Shown here piece by piece: positions 42,934-52,004 of a stretch of 64,000 bases of DNA. Origin of the DNA: an uncultured Pseudomonadota bacterium (lineage in GTDB: Bacteria > Myxococcota_A > UBA796 > SXON01). Position 1 is the first letter of the stretch. Every line of letters starts with the position of its first letter. The stretch spans positions 124,001-188,000 of the forward strand of contig CAIUMM010000026.1 of assembly GCA_903900265.1 (NCBI GenBank), read 5' to 3'. The translations under genes were made by a program, and so were the position numbers. The notes below the pieces were generated by a model that saw nothing but the letters and a program-made list of their open reading frames with translations, was not told where the DNA came from and ran no database searches.

Positions 42934-43773
42934 CTACTGCCGCTGCTCGGATGCGAACACCGTGTTGGCCATGAGCATGGCGATGGTCATCGGCCCCACG
43001 CCTCCAGGCACCGGGGTGATCCAGCTCGCGCGCTCGGCGGCGGCGGCGTATTCGACGTCCCCGCAGAGCTTGCCGTCCGCGCGGCGGTTCATGCCCACGT
43101 CGATGACGATGGCGCCGGGCTTGATCCAGGCTCCTTTGACCATCTCGACGACGCCTACGGCAGCGACCACGATGTCCGCGCGTCCGACCACCTGATCGAG
43201 GTTTCGGGTTCGGCTGTGCGCGAGCGTCACGGTGCAATCCTCGCGCTCCAAAAGCGCCACCATCGGCTTCCCAACGATGTTGGACCGGCCGATCACGACG
43301 GCGTCCTTGCCGCGCAGATCGACGCCGGTGCGCCGCAGCAGCTCGATCACGCCCGCCGGCGTGCAGGGCACGAGCGCCGCGCGTCGCTGCCAGAGCTTCC
43401 CGGTGTTGATCGGGTGGAATCCGTCGACGTCCTTCTCGGGCAACACCCGGTCCAACACGCGGTCCTTATCCACGCCCTTCGGGAGCGGAAGTTGGACGAG
43501 GATCCCGTCGATGGCGTCATCCGCGTTGAGCGCGTCGACCAGCGTGAGCAGCTCGGCCTCTGAGGTGTGCGCCGGCAGCGTGATCTGGCGCTGCACCATG
43601 CCAAGCTCGGCGGCCCGCTGGCTCTTGTTTCGGACGTAGACCGCGCTGGCGGGATCGTCGCCGACAAGCACCACCGCGAGGCCCGGCGCGCGACGCAGAG
43701 CTCCGATGCGCGGTCGCAGCGCCTCGGTGGTCTCGCGCGCGAGGGCTTTTCCGTCGAGGATGTGTGCGCTCAC
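42934..43773 (-). CDS. folD: Methylenetetrahydrofolate dehydrogenase/cyclohydrolase
   Basis: 279 residues. Converts 5,10-methylene-THF to 10-formyl-THF. Seen: the catalytic Lys50 in [26 protein letters not shown], the NADP-binding [14 protein letters not shown], and the C-terminal [16 protein letters not shown]. It starts with a GTG at 43773 that overlaps the stop of the FmdB-type gene (GTGA). Length and all motifs are normal. Confidence 0.97.
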   Translation of the reverse strand: MSAHILDGKALARETTEALRPRIGALRRAPGLAVVLVGDDPASAVYVRNKSQRAAELGMVQRQITLPAHTSEAELLTLVDALNADDAIDGILVQLPLPKGVDKDRVLDRVLPEKDVDGFHPINTGKLWQRRAALVPCTPAGVIELLRRTGVDLRGKDAVVIGRSNIVGKPMVALLEREDCTVTLAHSRTRNLDQVVGRADIVVAAVGVVEMVKGAWIKPGAIVIDVGMNRRADGKLCGDVEYAAAAERASWITPVPGGVGPMTIAMLMANTVFASEQRQ

Positions 43774-44102
43774 GAGGTGCTGGACCCAGTCGACGGGGTG
43801 CTGGAGCTGCTCGCGGGTGCGGCCGCTGGCGTGCTGGCGGTGGGGGCGGAGGATGGGACGGCGACGCTGGTGCTGGACGAGCTGCTGTCCGAAGCCGATG
43901 CGCTGCTGTCACCGCCGGACTTCAGCCCGTAGTGGTCTTTGTACCAGCCGCCGCCCTTCAAGACAAAGGAGGTGGCGCTGATCAGCTTCTTGACGTTCGT
44001 CGCCGCGCACTTGGGACAGACCGAGATCGGGTCGTCGGTGAACTTCTGGATTTCGTCAAACTTGTGGCCACAATCCGGACAGGCATACTCGTAGATCGGC
44101 AT
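43770..44102 (-). CDS. FmdB-type zinc-ribbon regulatory protein
   Basis: 110 residues from the ATG at 44102. The N-terminal zinc ribbon [19 protein letters not shown] has Cys8, Cys11, Cys29 and Cys32; [20 protein letters not shown] is the family's second block. The last 45 residues are Ser/Ala/Thr-rich and low complexity ([16 protein letters not shown]), probably disordered. The FmdB family is regulatory or unknown. It overlaps folD and is divergent from yceD; the 44103-44285 gap between them should hold both promoters. Confidence 0.88.
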   Translation of the reverse strand: MPIYEYACPDCGHKFDEIQKFTDDPISVCPKCAATNVKKLISATSFVLKGGGWYKDHYGLKSGGDSSASASDSSSSSTSVAVPSSAPTASTPAAAPASSSSTPSTGSSTS

Positions 44103-44285
44103 TCGGGACTCCGCGTTCGCCGGAGGGCTATGCACCGAGGGCGCGGGTGTCCACGGGTCAGCGTCCAGAGCATGTGTTTCTGCTTCGGACATTCCCGCGG
44201 GATGGACTTGACGCACCTCGTTCCTTGCGCTAACGGCCGCCGGCCTTTTTGCGCCCGGAGTTCTCGCTCCGACGCGTGTCTCCCA

Positions 44286-44870
44286 ATGCTCGATTTTTGG
44301 TGGTTCACCTTGGCTTTGCCCCTTGTTCAGACGGATGCGGTCCCGACTTCGGGGTTAGACGTCGTCGTCGGCGCGTGGGCGAAAGAAGCGGTGACCGCTG
44401 CGTTTGGGGAGTCTTCCTACGCGGGCAACCTGCGGGTGATGCGCAAAGGACCGCACTTGGTCGTCACGGGAGACCTCACGCTGTCCTGTACCGTGGCGTG
44501 CGACCGGTGCACCGCGGCGATCCCGCTGAGTTTGGCCCCTCAGGTCGCGTGCGTGTACTCGCCGATCTCCAAGGTGCCCGAGCGCACCGAGGATGATGGC
44601 GCCGCCGGTCCCGCTTTTCCGCAGGACCTCCCGGTAGCGGTCGAGGATGCAGGGGAGTACGACGGTGTCGCGCTCGACCTCGCGGATGTGGTTGTTGAAT
44701 CCTTCGAAGTCGAGCGGCCAGCCCGCTGGCTTTGCGGGGATGCCTTTCCGGATGACGCTCAGGCGGATAGTGCTTGTGCAGCGCGTTGGCGGGCCCTCTC
44801 AGGAGCGTCCGAAGTTGCCGCGCCATCCCCTTTTGCTGCGCTCGCCGGGTGGAAACCCGCTGAAAGTTGA
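44286..44870 (+). CDS. yceD: YceD/DUF177 family protein, upstream of rpmF
   Basis: 194 residues from the ATG at 44286. Seen: LVVTGDLTLSCTVACDRCTA (the LxxxCxRC block typical of YceD/DUF177) and YDGVALDLADVVVESFEVER with the conserved acidic/hydrophobic motif. Family members precede rpmF in most bacteria, as here (65 bases), and are linked to 23S rRNA/ribosome or lipid-synthesis gene regulation; the precise role is not established. The C-terminus (PSPFAALAGWKPAES) corresponds to the common NPFAxLAxLK end. Confidence 0.9.
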   Translation: MLDFWWFTLALPLVQTDAVPTSGLDVVVGAWAKEAVTAAFGESSYAGNLRVMRKGPHLVVTGDLTLSCTVACDRCTAAIPLSLAPQVACVYSPISKVPERTEDDGAAGPAFPQDLPVAVEDAGEYDGVALDLADVVVESFEVERPARWLCGDAFPDDAQADSACAARWRALSGASEVAAPSPFAALAGWKPAES

Positions 44871-44935
44871 ATCCTCGTCGAGCTTTTTACGCGTCCTTTG
44901 GACGACCTTCCTTTTCTGCCCTCCGGAGTTGACTC

Positions 44936-45136
44936 ATGCCTGTCCCCAAAAAGCGTTCTTCCCGTAGCGTCATCGGCATGCGCCGTTCGCACGACCACCT
45001 GAACGCCACTCTCGCTACCGAGACCTGCCCGAGCTGCGGCACCACCAAGCTTCGTCACCACGTGTGCGCGGCTTGCGGCACCTACCGCGGCAAGAAGGTT
45101 TTCCAGGACAATCTGGAAGCGCCGACCGTCGAGTAA
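44936..45136 (+). CDS. rpmF: 50S ribosomal protein L32
   Basis: 66 residues beginning MPVPKKRSSRSVIGMRRSHD, with the four zinc ligands Cys31, Cys34, Cys44 and Cys47 (CPSCG, CAACG) and HHVCAACGTYRGKKVF. A good SD (CCGGAG) lies eight bases before the ATG. It sits between yceD and plsX in the usual yceD-rpmF-plsX order; L32 production and phospholipid synthesis are linked this way in many bacteria. Confidence 0.98.
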   Translation: MPVPKKRSSRSVIGMRRSHDHLNATLATETCPSCGTTKLRHHVCAACGTYRGKKVFQDNLEAPTVE

Positions 45137-45236
45137 CGGTGGTTGCACGCGGTGGGCGTGTGCGTCTCCGGGCTGACGCGTCCACCTTTCGGCTCTCTCG
45201 GGCCGTGCCTCTTATGGTTTTTTCCAGGGGGTCGGT

Positions 45237-46259
45237 TTGATCGCTCTCGACGCGTTTGGCGGAGACCGTGCTCCAGATGAAATCCTTGCGGGTGCGCTGC
45301 TTGCGCACCGGCAGGGAGTTCCTGTTTTATTGGTAGGAAATGCTGACACGCTGCGCGGGAAGGTTCCCCACGGCTTGACGGTCGTGCATTCCCCCGACGT
45401 CGTGGGCATGGATGAGGCGGCGACGACGCCGCTCCGAAAGAAGCCCGACAGCTCGATACGCCGGATTTTTGAGCTGGTGCGGGACGGTCAGGCTTCTGCG
45501 GCCGTCACCTGCGGACACTCCGGCGCCGCGATGGCGAGCGCGCTGCACGTTTTGGGTTCGGTCCCTGGGGTCACGCGCCCCCCGCTCGCGACCGTCGTGC
45601 CTCGCAAGGACGGCGGGCAGCTGGTGTTGCTGGATCTGGGCGCGAACGTCGACTGCAAGGCCGAGGTGCTGGTGCAATTTGCGGTGTTGGGAGACGCGTA
45701 CGCTCGCGCCGTGCTTGGCGTGGCGCGGCCCCGCGTAGGACTGCTCGCGAACGGCGAGGAGAAAGGCAAGGGGAACGAGCAGGTTCGCCAAGCGTGGCAG
45801 CTGCTCGAACAGATGGGAAACCGCGAGGCGAGCCTCCCGGGCGGGTCGAGCGCGGGTCTGAACTTTGTGGGCAACATCGAACCCCTTTCGGCGCTGCGCG
45901 GGGAGTGCGATGTGCTGGTGTGCGACGGGTTTGTAGGCAACGTGATGTTGAAGACCGTCGAAGGCACCGTTGAGGTCGTGGCGCGGATCCTCAAAGAGGA
46001 GATCCTTCGGCGAGGCAGCGACCGCTTCGCGGCGTGGCTGTTGAGCGGCGCATGGCGGCGGTTCCGGCAACGCACCACCTACGACAACGTCGGCGGCGCC
46101 TTGCTGCTGGGCGTAAATGGCATCGCGGTGGTCGGGCACGGCCGTGCGGACGCGCGGGCGGTCGCGAGCGCGTTGCGCTTTGCGCATGGCTGCGTGCAAG
46201 CGAGCCTGCTCGCACAAGTAAAGGCGCAGGTCGGGCAGCGGCTGGTCAACCGCGGATGA
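45237..46259 (+). CDS. plsX: Phosphate acyltransferase PlsX
   Basis: 340 residues, soluble. Makes acyl-phosphate from acyl-ACP for phospholipid synthesis. Seen: [16 protein letters not shown] at the start, [63 protein letters not shown] (motif NIEpxd and DGFxGN), [17 protein letters not shown]. The start is a TTG at 45237; the strong AGGGGGT SD six bases upstream supports it. fabH, which often follows plsX, is absent here. Confidence 0.96.
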   Translation: MIALDAFGGDRAPDEILAGALLAHRQGVPVLLVGNADTLRGKVPHGLTVVHSPDVVGMDEAATTPLRKKPDSSIRRIFELVRDGQASAAVTCGHSGAAMASALHVLGSVPGVTRPPLATVVPRKDGGQLVLLDLGANVDCKAEVLVQFAVLGDAYARAVLGVARPRVGLLANGEEKGKGNEQVRQAWQLLEQMGNREASLPGGSSAGLNFVGNIEPLSALRGECDVLVCDGFVGNVMLKTVEGTVEVVARILKEEILRRGSDRFAAWLLSGAWRRFRQRTTYDNVGGALLLGVNGIAVVGHGRADARAVASALRFAHGCVQASLLAQVKAQVGQRLVNRG

Positions 46260-46329
46260 ACACCTCGTCGAAAGAGTGGCGAACCCTGAGCGTCCCGGAT
46301 ACCCGGCGAGCGTTGTAAAGGAGTTTCTG

Positions 46330-46572
46330 ATGGCTACCGAAGAGACCGTCCGTCGTGTGAAGGACCTGATCGCTGATTCCCTTGGTGTCAACGCCACTGA
46401 GGTCGTGCCCGCCGCATCGTTCATCGATGACCTCGGCGCCGACTCGCTCGACATCGTGGAGCTCGTCATGCAGATTGAGAAGGAATTCGCGATCCAGATC
46501 CCCGATGAGGACGCCGAGAAGATCTCCACCGTCCAGGACGCGATCGACTACATCTCGAACAAAGTCGGGTAG
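46330..46572 (+). CDS. acpP: Acyl carrier protein
   Basis: 80 residues. The phosphopantetheine site is Ser39 in [14 protein letters not shown]. The acidic helix II surface ([13 protein letters not shown]) is normal. The ATG at 46330 has the SD AAAGGAGTT. It carries growing fatty-acyl chains in type II fatty-acid synthesis. Its stop codon overlaps the fabF GTG by one base, so acpP and fabF are coupled, as in many Gram-negative bacteria. Confidence 0.98.
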   Translation: MATEETVRRVKDLIADSLGVNATEVVPAASFIDDLGADSLDIVELVMQIEKEFAIQIPDEDAEKISTVQDAIDYISNKVG

Positions 46573-47804
46573 TGCGTCGGGTTGTCATCACCGGGGTTGG
46601 TGCCGTCACTCCATGCGGCAACAACGCAGCATCTACGTGGGATGCCATGGTGTCCGGTCGGTCGGGCATCGGTCCCATCACGCGTTTTGATGCGACGGGC
46701 TTCCCGGTACAAATCGCCGCTGAGGTGAAGGACTTCCACGTAGAAGACCTCATCGACCGCAAGATGGTCAAACGCCTCGATCTATTCGCGCAGTACGCGA
46801 TGGTCGCGGCGCGGGAGGCCTTTACGCACGCGGGGTTGAGCCCGTATGCGGACGGAAATCCGCGCTTTGGCATGTTTATCGGCACCGGAATCGGTGGTCT
46901 AAATGAGATCGTCGCGGGCGCGGAGGCTTTTCGGGAGCGCGGGTTCAAGGGCTTGTCGCCCTTCTTCATCCCCCGGGCGCTGTCCAACCTCGCGGGCGGT
47001 CACCTCGCGATCGAGATGGGCGCGCAAGGGCCCAGCTTGTGCGTCGCGACGGCCTGCGCCACAGGCAATCACTCCATCGGCGAGGCTTTTCGCGCGATTC
47101 GCTACGATGACGCCGATGTGTGCCTCGCGGGCGGTGCCGAAGGCGCGATCACCGGTCTTGGCCTCGGCGGCTTCATGGTGATGAAGGCCTTGTCCAAGCG
47201 GAACGATTCCACGGCGTCTCGGCCCTTCGATGAGCAGCGCGATGGCTTCGTGATGGGCGAAGGCGCAGGCATCGTGGTGGTTGAGGAGCTCGAGCACGCG
47301 CGCAGGCGCGGCGCGACGATCTACGCTGAAGTCGTGGGGTACGCGCACTCGAACGACGCGCACCACGAGACAGCGCCCCCTCCGGGCGGTGCTGGCGCTG
47401 CACGTGCGATGCGCGCGGCGCTCAAGAGCGCTTCGATGGACCCGGAAGACGTCGATTACATCAACGCGCACGGCACCAGCACGCCGATGAACGACGCGAC
47501 AGAGACGCAGGCGATCAAGGGCGTGTTCGGCGAGCACGCGTACAAGCTCGCGGTCTCCAGCACCAAGAGCGTGACCGGCCACATGCTGGGCGCTGCGGGC
47601 GGCGTCGAGGCGATCGCTTCGGCGCTGGCGCTCTACCACGGCGTGTTGCCACCCACCGCGCATCTGGAAAACCCGGATCCGGCCTGTGATCTGGACTATG
47701 TCCCCAGGGTCGCTCGGCAGGTGCAGGCGCGAGCGGCCGTCTCGAATGCCTTTGGGTTCGGCGGCACCAACGCGACGCTGGTCTTCCGCCGCTTCACCGA
47801 CTGA
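46572..47804 (+). CDS. fabF: 3-oxoacyl-ACP synthase II (FabF)
   Basis: 410 residues. Condensing enzyme of fatty-acid elongation. The active site is complete: Cys162 in CVATACATGNHSIG, His in INAHGTSTPMND (about 303), Lys and His in SSTKSVTGHMLGAAG. The start is a GTG at 46572 overlapping the acpP stop. FabF follows acpP with no fabG, fabD or fabH between or beside; those must lie elsewhere in the genome. Confidence 0.97.
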   Translation: MRRVVITGVGAVTPCGNNAASTWDAMVSGRSGIGPITRFDATGFPVQIAAEVKDFHVEDLIDRKMVKRLDLFAQYAMVAAREAFTHAGLSPYADGNPRFGMFIGTGIGGLNEIVAGAEAFRERGFKGLSPFFIPRALSNLAGGHLAIEMGAQGPSLCVATACATGNHSIGEAFRAIRYDDADVCLAGGAEGAITGLGLGGFMVMKALSKRNDSTASRPFDEQRDGFVMGEGAGIVVVEELEHARRRGATIYAEVVGYAHSNDAHHETAPPPGGAGAARAMRAALKSASMDPEDVDYINAHGTSTPMNDATETQAIKGVFGEHAYKLAVSSTKSVTGHMLGAAGGVEAIASALALYHGVLPPTAHLENPDPACDLDYVPRVARQVQARAAVSNAFGFGGTNATLVFRRFTD

Positions 47805-47839
47805 ACCATCGCTGAACCCCGTTCCCCTGCGAGAGCCCG

Positions 47840-48271
47840 ATGCCCAGATTCTTCGTTGGAAATGACCACGCCGGGCTCTCCTTGAAGGCCGCGGTGGTCG
47901 CCCATTTGGTGCAGGCCGGTCACGAGGTCGTCGATCTGGGTGCCCAGGAAAACGTCTCCTGTGACTACCCCGACTTTGCCCAAGCGGTCGCGGCTCGCGT
48001 GGTCGCGGGCGAGGGCATGGGCATCCTCGTTTGCGGCACCGGCCAGGGCATGGCGATGGCCGCCAATCGCATCCACGGCGTACGCGCTGCGGTTTGCGCC
48101 GACGCGTTCTCTGCGCGGGCCACGCGCCTGCACAACGACGCCAACGTGCTCTGCCTCGGCGAGCGCGTGATCGGCGTCGGCGTCGCGTTGGGCATCGTCG
48201 ATGCGTTCGTCGCAGCGGAATTTGAAGGCGGGCGGCACTCCCGTCGCATCGCAAAGTTTGATCTACGCTGA
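47840..48271 (+). CDS. rpiB: Ribose-5-phosphate isomerase B
   Basis: 143 residues. Interconverts ribose-5-phosphate and ribulose-5-phosphate. Seen: [10 protein letters not shown] with Asp9/His10, the catalytic Cys65 in [17 protein letters not shown], and [20 protein letters not shown]. The gene precedes glyA by 35 bases; rpiB-glyA is a common deltaproteobacterial pair. Length and motifs are normal. Confidence 0.95.
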   Translation: MPRFFVGNDHAGLSLKAAVVAHLVQAGHEVVDLGAQENVSCDYPDFAQAVAARVVAGEGMGILVCGTGQGMAMAANRIHGVRAAVCADAFSARATRLHNDANVLCLGERVIGVGVALGIVDAFVAAEFEGGRHSRRIAKFDLR

Positions 48272-48306
48272 TTCCTGCGCGGTATGCGCACCTTCTGGAG
48301 ACGCCC

Positions 48307-49548
48307 ATGAACCCGATCGCTCAACAGGACCCCTCCATCTGGAGCCTCATTCAGGCCGAAGAGGCTCGTCAACGGGATGACCTCGAGCTGATCGCTTCAG
48401 AAAACTACGCTTCGGCTGCGGTGATGGCTGCGGCGGGCTCGGTGCTGACCAACAAATACGCCGAGGGTTTGCCCGGCAAGCGCTACTACGGCGGCTGCGC
48501 GGTGGTCGATCAGGTCGAGGACATCGCGCGGGATCGTGCGTTGCAGCTCTTCGGGGCCGACGGCGTCAACGTGCAGCCGCACTCGGGTGCGCAGGCGAAC
48601 GCCGCGGTCTACCTTTCGTGCTTGAAGCCTGGGGATTCGCTGCTGGGATTGGACCTCTCGAACGGGGGGCATCTGACCCACGGATCGCCGGCGAACAGCT
48701 CCGGCAAGCTGTACCGCGCCTCGCACTACAAGGTCGACGCCTCCGGGCGCATCGACATGAACGAGGTCCGCGAGATCGCGCTGCGGGAGCGCCCGCGGAT
48801 GATCGTCACCGGCGCCAGCGCTTACCCGCGCCTGTGGGACTTTGCCGCGTTCCGCGCCATCGCGGACGAGGTCGGCGCGCTTTTGTTGGCCGACATCGCG
48901 CACGTGGCGGGGCTGGTCGTCACCGGCCTGCATCCTTCGCCGGTGCCGCACTGTGATTTTGTCACCACGACCACGCACAAGACGCTGCGCGGACCCCGCG
49001 GCGGCATCGCGATGGCGCGCGCCGAGCACATGAAGGGTTTGAACAGCGCGGTGTTCCCGGGCAGCCAGGGCGGCCCGCTGATGCACATCATCGCCGCGAA
49101 GGCCGTGGCGTTCGGCGAGGCGCTGCAGCCCGAGTTCAAGGTCTACCAGCAGAACGTGCTCGACAACGCACAGGCGATGGCGGGCCGGTTGATGGAGCGC
49201 GGCTTTGCGCTCGTCAGCGGCGGTACCGACAACCACTTGATGTTGCTCGATCTCTCGGACAAGCCGTACTCCGGTAAGGAAGCCGAAGAGGTGCTGGGGC
49301 GCGCGGGCATCACCGTGAACAAGAACACGGTGCCCAACGAGAAGCGCAGCCCGTTCGTGACCAGCGGCATCCGCATCGGCACCCCGGCGATGACGACGCG
49401 GGGCTGCGGAGCTGCAGACGCCCGTCAGGTCGCCGATTTTATCGCCGACGCGCTGGAGCACCGCGAGAGCCCCGAGCGCATTGAGCGTATCCGCGGCGAT
49501 GTGTACGCCCTCTGCGGCACACGGCCTGTCCCGGGTTTGGGCGCGTAG
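48307..49548 (+). CDS. glyA: Serine hydroxymethyltransferase
   Basis: 413 residues. Uses pyridoxal phosphate to convert serine and THF to glycine and methylene-THF. Seen: [20 protein letters not shown], the PLP Lys225 in [25 protein letters not shown] with its Asp/His, and [10 protein letters not shown] near the C-terminus. GGAG SD at the start. It supplies the substrate of FolD, whose gene lies about 4.5 kb away on the other strand. Confidence 0.98.
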   Translation: MNPIAQQDPSIWSLIQAEEARQRDDLELIASENYASAAVMAAAGSVLTNKYAEGLPGKRYYGGCAVVDQVEDIARDRALQLFGADGVNVQPHSGAQANAAVYLSCLKPGDSLLGLDLSNGGHLTHGSPANSSGKLYRASHYKVDASGRIDMNEVREIALRERPRMIVTGASAYPRLWDFAAFRAIADEVGALLLADIAHVAGLVVTGLHPSPVPHCDFVTTTTHKTLRGPRGGIAMARAEHMKGLNSAVFPGSQGGPLMHIIAAKAVAFGEALQPEFKVYQQNVLDNAQAMAGRLMERGFALVSGGTDNHLMLLDLSDKPYSGKEAEEVLGRAGITVNKNTVPNEKRSPFVTSGIRIGTPAMTTRGCGAADARQVADFIADALEHRESPERIERIRGDVYALCGTRPVPGLGA

Positions 49549-49588
49549 CCTCGGTTTAGGCGCGTAGCGACCAAAAGTTGGGGGCCGG

Positions 49589-49906
49589 CTACGGCTCCCA
49601 GCCCTGCTCAATCAGAAAGTTGAACGCCTGGATCAGCGATCCGGTCTCGGCGTCCACCTTGCGGGTATCGCGCTTGGCGATGTTACCAAAGCCACGCGCG
49701 GTGAGCGCCGCGTCGAGCGCTGGGCTCTCTTTTACCGAACGTTGCAGGCATCGAAGCTGGTTTACCTCGACCTCGGCGTCGGCGCGCAGCTCCATCAAGC
49801 GCCGGAGCAGGACGCCGCGCTCGAGCGCGGTCCACGCGCTGGCCTCGCCGAAGGCGACCTCAAGCCGCCCTGCGAGATCGCTCGTGGACTCGAGGCTGTG
49901 CGTCAT
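49589..49906 (-). CDS. Hypothetical protein, coupled to the haem/copper lipoprotein
   Basis: 105 residues from the ATG at 49906 (MTHSLESTSDLAGRLEVAFG), which overlaps the stop of the upstream lipoprotein gene (ATGA). Mostly helical (RGVLLRRLMELRADAEVEVNQ, AETGSLIQAFNFLIEQGW). There is no signal peptide and no recognisable family. It is last in the minus-strand operon 51943-49589. Function unknown. Confidence 0.6.
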   Translation of the reverse strand: MTHSLESTSDLAGRLEVAFGEASAWTALERGVLLRRLMELRADAEVEVNQLRCLQRSVKESPALDAALTARGFGNIAKRDTRKVDAETGSLIQAFNFLIEQGWEP

Positions 49907-51144
49907 CGCGCGCTCGGGGCCGCGTCGGCGACGAGCGTAAAGCCGAAGCACATCTCGTCGGTGGTCCCCTCGCCAAAAGCGACGTCGACGGGCGGTGAGC
50001 TCACTTGAGCGGGGTTGTTGGCGCTGTTGTCATACGTGCACGCGACGCGGATGCGGTCGCCGGGTTGAAGCGCGGCGGGCTGTAGGAAGTTGGCGGTGAC
50101 CTGATTGTGGAAGTCCCAGCCGTCCATCCGCATCAAGCACTCCTCCGAGCCGTCTGCGTGAGTGACGGTCTCTTCAAAGCCGCTTCCGAGCAGGTGCATG
50201 TGGGGCCACACCGCGAGCACCTCGGAGTTGGTGTCCCAGCGATACTGCTCCTTTACCGTGTAGTTTTCGTCTCCGGCGGGGATGGTGAAGCGGGTTGGAC
50301 CGGCGGGGATGTTCACGGCGTTGCGCTCCACGGAGTCCGAGAGCAGGAGCCCGTAGCCGCTCTGGTCCTGCTCCTGATCCGCACCGTCAAAGCTGTTGAA
50401 ATAGTGCATCTGGAGCACCACTTGGGCGTTTGCCGGGAGCGGCATGCCCACGCCCTCCGGGAGCACCGTGGGGTTGGCGCCGGGACCCCACGCGCCCAGC
50501 GTGCTCCAGTTGGACTGGCCTACGCCGCTGCAGGAAAACCCGGCGTAGGGGTCTCCATTCGCGTACAGATCGTCGACGGTCGAGGGCTGGAAGAGCACGA
50601 CGTGGTGCACGATTCGGGGGTTGTCGATCTCGGCCTGGAGGGCGGTGATCCAGACCGGAGCGCTGTTGCCGACATCGATGAGGAAGCAGCGGTAATCGTT
50701 GCCGTCGGTGCTCGTGAACGTCGGCGTGTAGGGCTGGGACGCCCAGAGCTCTACGTCGTAGGGGGCGATGGTCTCCAAGGTCGTGTCGCGCGCGGCCGGT
50801 GCGTCTGCGGGATCGCCTAGCGCAGCGCCGGTGTCCGCCCACGCGGCGATCGTCGCCTTTTGGGCATCGGTGAGCGTGAAGCGCTCCGACGACGCGTACT
50901 CCCGGCAATCGGGCGCGGGCGCTGGCGGGGGCATGTATCCGCTGGCCGTGTAGGCCTTCAACGTGGCGGCCAGACCCTGCACGACCGCGGGATCGTCAAA
51001 AGAGCTGGCGATCCCTTCGTCGTTGTGGCACCGCGCGCACGACATGTCCAGCACCGGCCGCACGTCCCGGTAGTAGGTGATCGCTGAGCCGTCAGGCTCA
51101 GGCGCGTCGGTCTTGCAGGCGAGGAAGGAGAGGAGCAGAACCAT
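49903..51144 (-). CDS. Lipoprotein with c-type haem site and copper monooxygenase-like domain
   Basis: 413 residues. A very short signal peptide ends at Cys10 (LLLSFLAC, a weak lipobox). A CxxCH haem motif (SCARCHNDEG, Cys36-Cys39-His40) sits near the N-terminus, in the style of planctomycete-type cytochrome c caps. The rest resembles type II copper, ascorbate-dependent monooxygenases (PHM/DBH): RIVHHVVLF, QMHYFNS, WPHMHLLGSGF (HxH) and EMCFGF (Met). Similar proteins in myxobacteria are annotated this way. It probably acts at the outer membrane or periplasm on an unknown substrate; the copper sites are inferred from motif positions only. Confidence 0.8.
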   Translation of the reverse strand: MVLLLSFLACKTDAPEPDGSAITYYRDVRPVLDMSCARCHNDEGIASSFDDPAVVQGLAATLKAYTASGYMPPPAPAPDCREYASSERFTLTDAQKATIAAWADTGAALGDPADAPAARDTTLETIAPYDVELWASQPYTPTFTSTDGNDYRCFLIDVGNSAPVWITALQAEIDNPRIVHHVVLFQPSTVDDLYANGDPYAGFSCSGVGQSNWSTLGAWGPGANPTVLPEGVGMPLPANAQVVLQMHYFNSFDGADQEQDQSGYGLLLSDSVERNAVNIPAGPTRFTIPAGDENYTVKEQYRWDTNSEVLAVWPHMHLLGSGFEETVTHADGSEECLMRMDGWDFHNQVTANFLQPAALQPGDRIRVACTYDNSANNPAQVSSPPVDVAFGEGTTDEMCFGFTLVADAAPSAR

Positions 51145-51169
51145 GGAGCCTCGGGGCGCGCGAGTTGGA

Positions 51170-51943
51170 CTAAAATCGACCGGCGATAGCGATGCCGTCG
51201 GGGTGTAGCTCCAACGAGGTGACCGTGACGGGCCGTCGCGCGGCGCTCCAGGACGCCGTCTCGATCGCGATGGGGACGCCCCAGGCCAGCCAGGCGCCCA
51301 CGCCGCCGACCTCGCCGATGGTGCGGATCACGCGGTACCGCGCTGCGCCCACTTCGTCGCCCTTCGGGACTCCGACCTTCCGAATCGACGACAGCTCGGC
51401 TTCGGCCACGAAGCTGGTGACGATCCCCGCGACCTGAAGGCCGCCGGACACGAAGCCGGCTCGCGGGCGACCGTCGAGAAAATATCCGATCCCGAGGGGC
51501 AGGCCGACCTGCCAGGGGTAAGGGACCTTGGTGGCGAGGGGCTCGGAGGACCGTAGGTCGGCGCGTAGCCGCTCAAAAGCTTCGCAGAACTCCGGAGGAT
51601 GGACCATCGGATCCATCGAGTAATCGGGATTTTCTGCGAGCAGCGTGGCCAGCACAGATTGAGCGGCGCTGATGCCTTGTTCGGCGAACTGGATGTCGCC
51701 CAGCCAGGCCATCGCCACTTGGCGTTCCTCTGCGGCGAGCGTGCCGCCATCGACCAGTACGCCCTGCAGGATGCGGCGGGCCTGCGTGGTCTCTCCGGCA
51801 AGGTACAGCGAAACAGCAGCATCAATGCGGTGACTTGCTGACGTTGCAGCTGCCTGAGGGGTGGCCGCGGGCGGGGGAGCCTCGCCCGGAGCTGGCTCTG
51901 CGGAAAATGCGAGTTGTACCAGCCACCACATCGTGGGGCACAT
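51170..51943 (-). CDS. Exported or membrane-associated protein, function unknown
   Basis: 257 residues from the ATG at 51943 (MCPTMWWLVQLAFSAEPAPG); the ATG four codons later is equally possible. After an Ala/Pro stretch the middle is helical and TPR-like (SLYLAGETTQARRILQGVLV, AAQSVLATLLAENPDYSM), and two hydrophobic stretches follow (ATKVPYPWQVGLPLGIGYF and FVSGGLQVAGIVTSFVAEAE). The N-terminal half suggests a TPR adaptor; the rest may be a membrane module. It is divergent from the PEGA kinase and precedes the haem/copper lipoprotein by 25 bases. Confidence 0.6.
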   Translation of the reverse strand: MCPTMWWLVQLAFSAEPAPGEAPPPAATPQAAATSASHRIDAAVSLYLAGETTQARRILQGVLVDGGTLAAEERQVAMAWLGDIQFAEQGISAAQSVLATLLAENPDYSMDPMVHPPEFCEAFERLRADLRSSEPLATKVPYPWQVGLPLGIGYFLDGRPRAGFVSGGLQVAGIVTSFVAEAELSSIRKVGVPKGDEVGAARYRVIRTIGEVGGVGAWLAWGVPIAIETASWSAARRPVTVTSLELHPDGIAIAGRF

Positions 51944-52004
51944 GTATCGTGACTCGCGACCGGAGGCGCTGCGGAAACGTCGTCCCGCGGGTGCCTTGTC
52001 GGAT

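Noticed and set aside
44235-44250. GGCC-GCC-GGCC hairpin followed by TTTTT between the FmdB and yceD genes
   Set aside because: The stem is only four base pairs and it lies in the presumed promoter region between divergent genes, so I do not call it a terminator.
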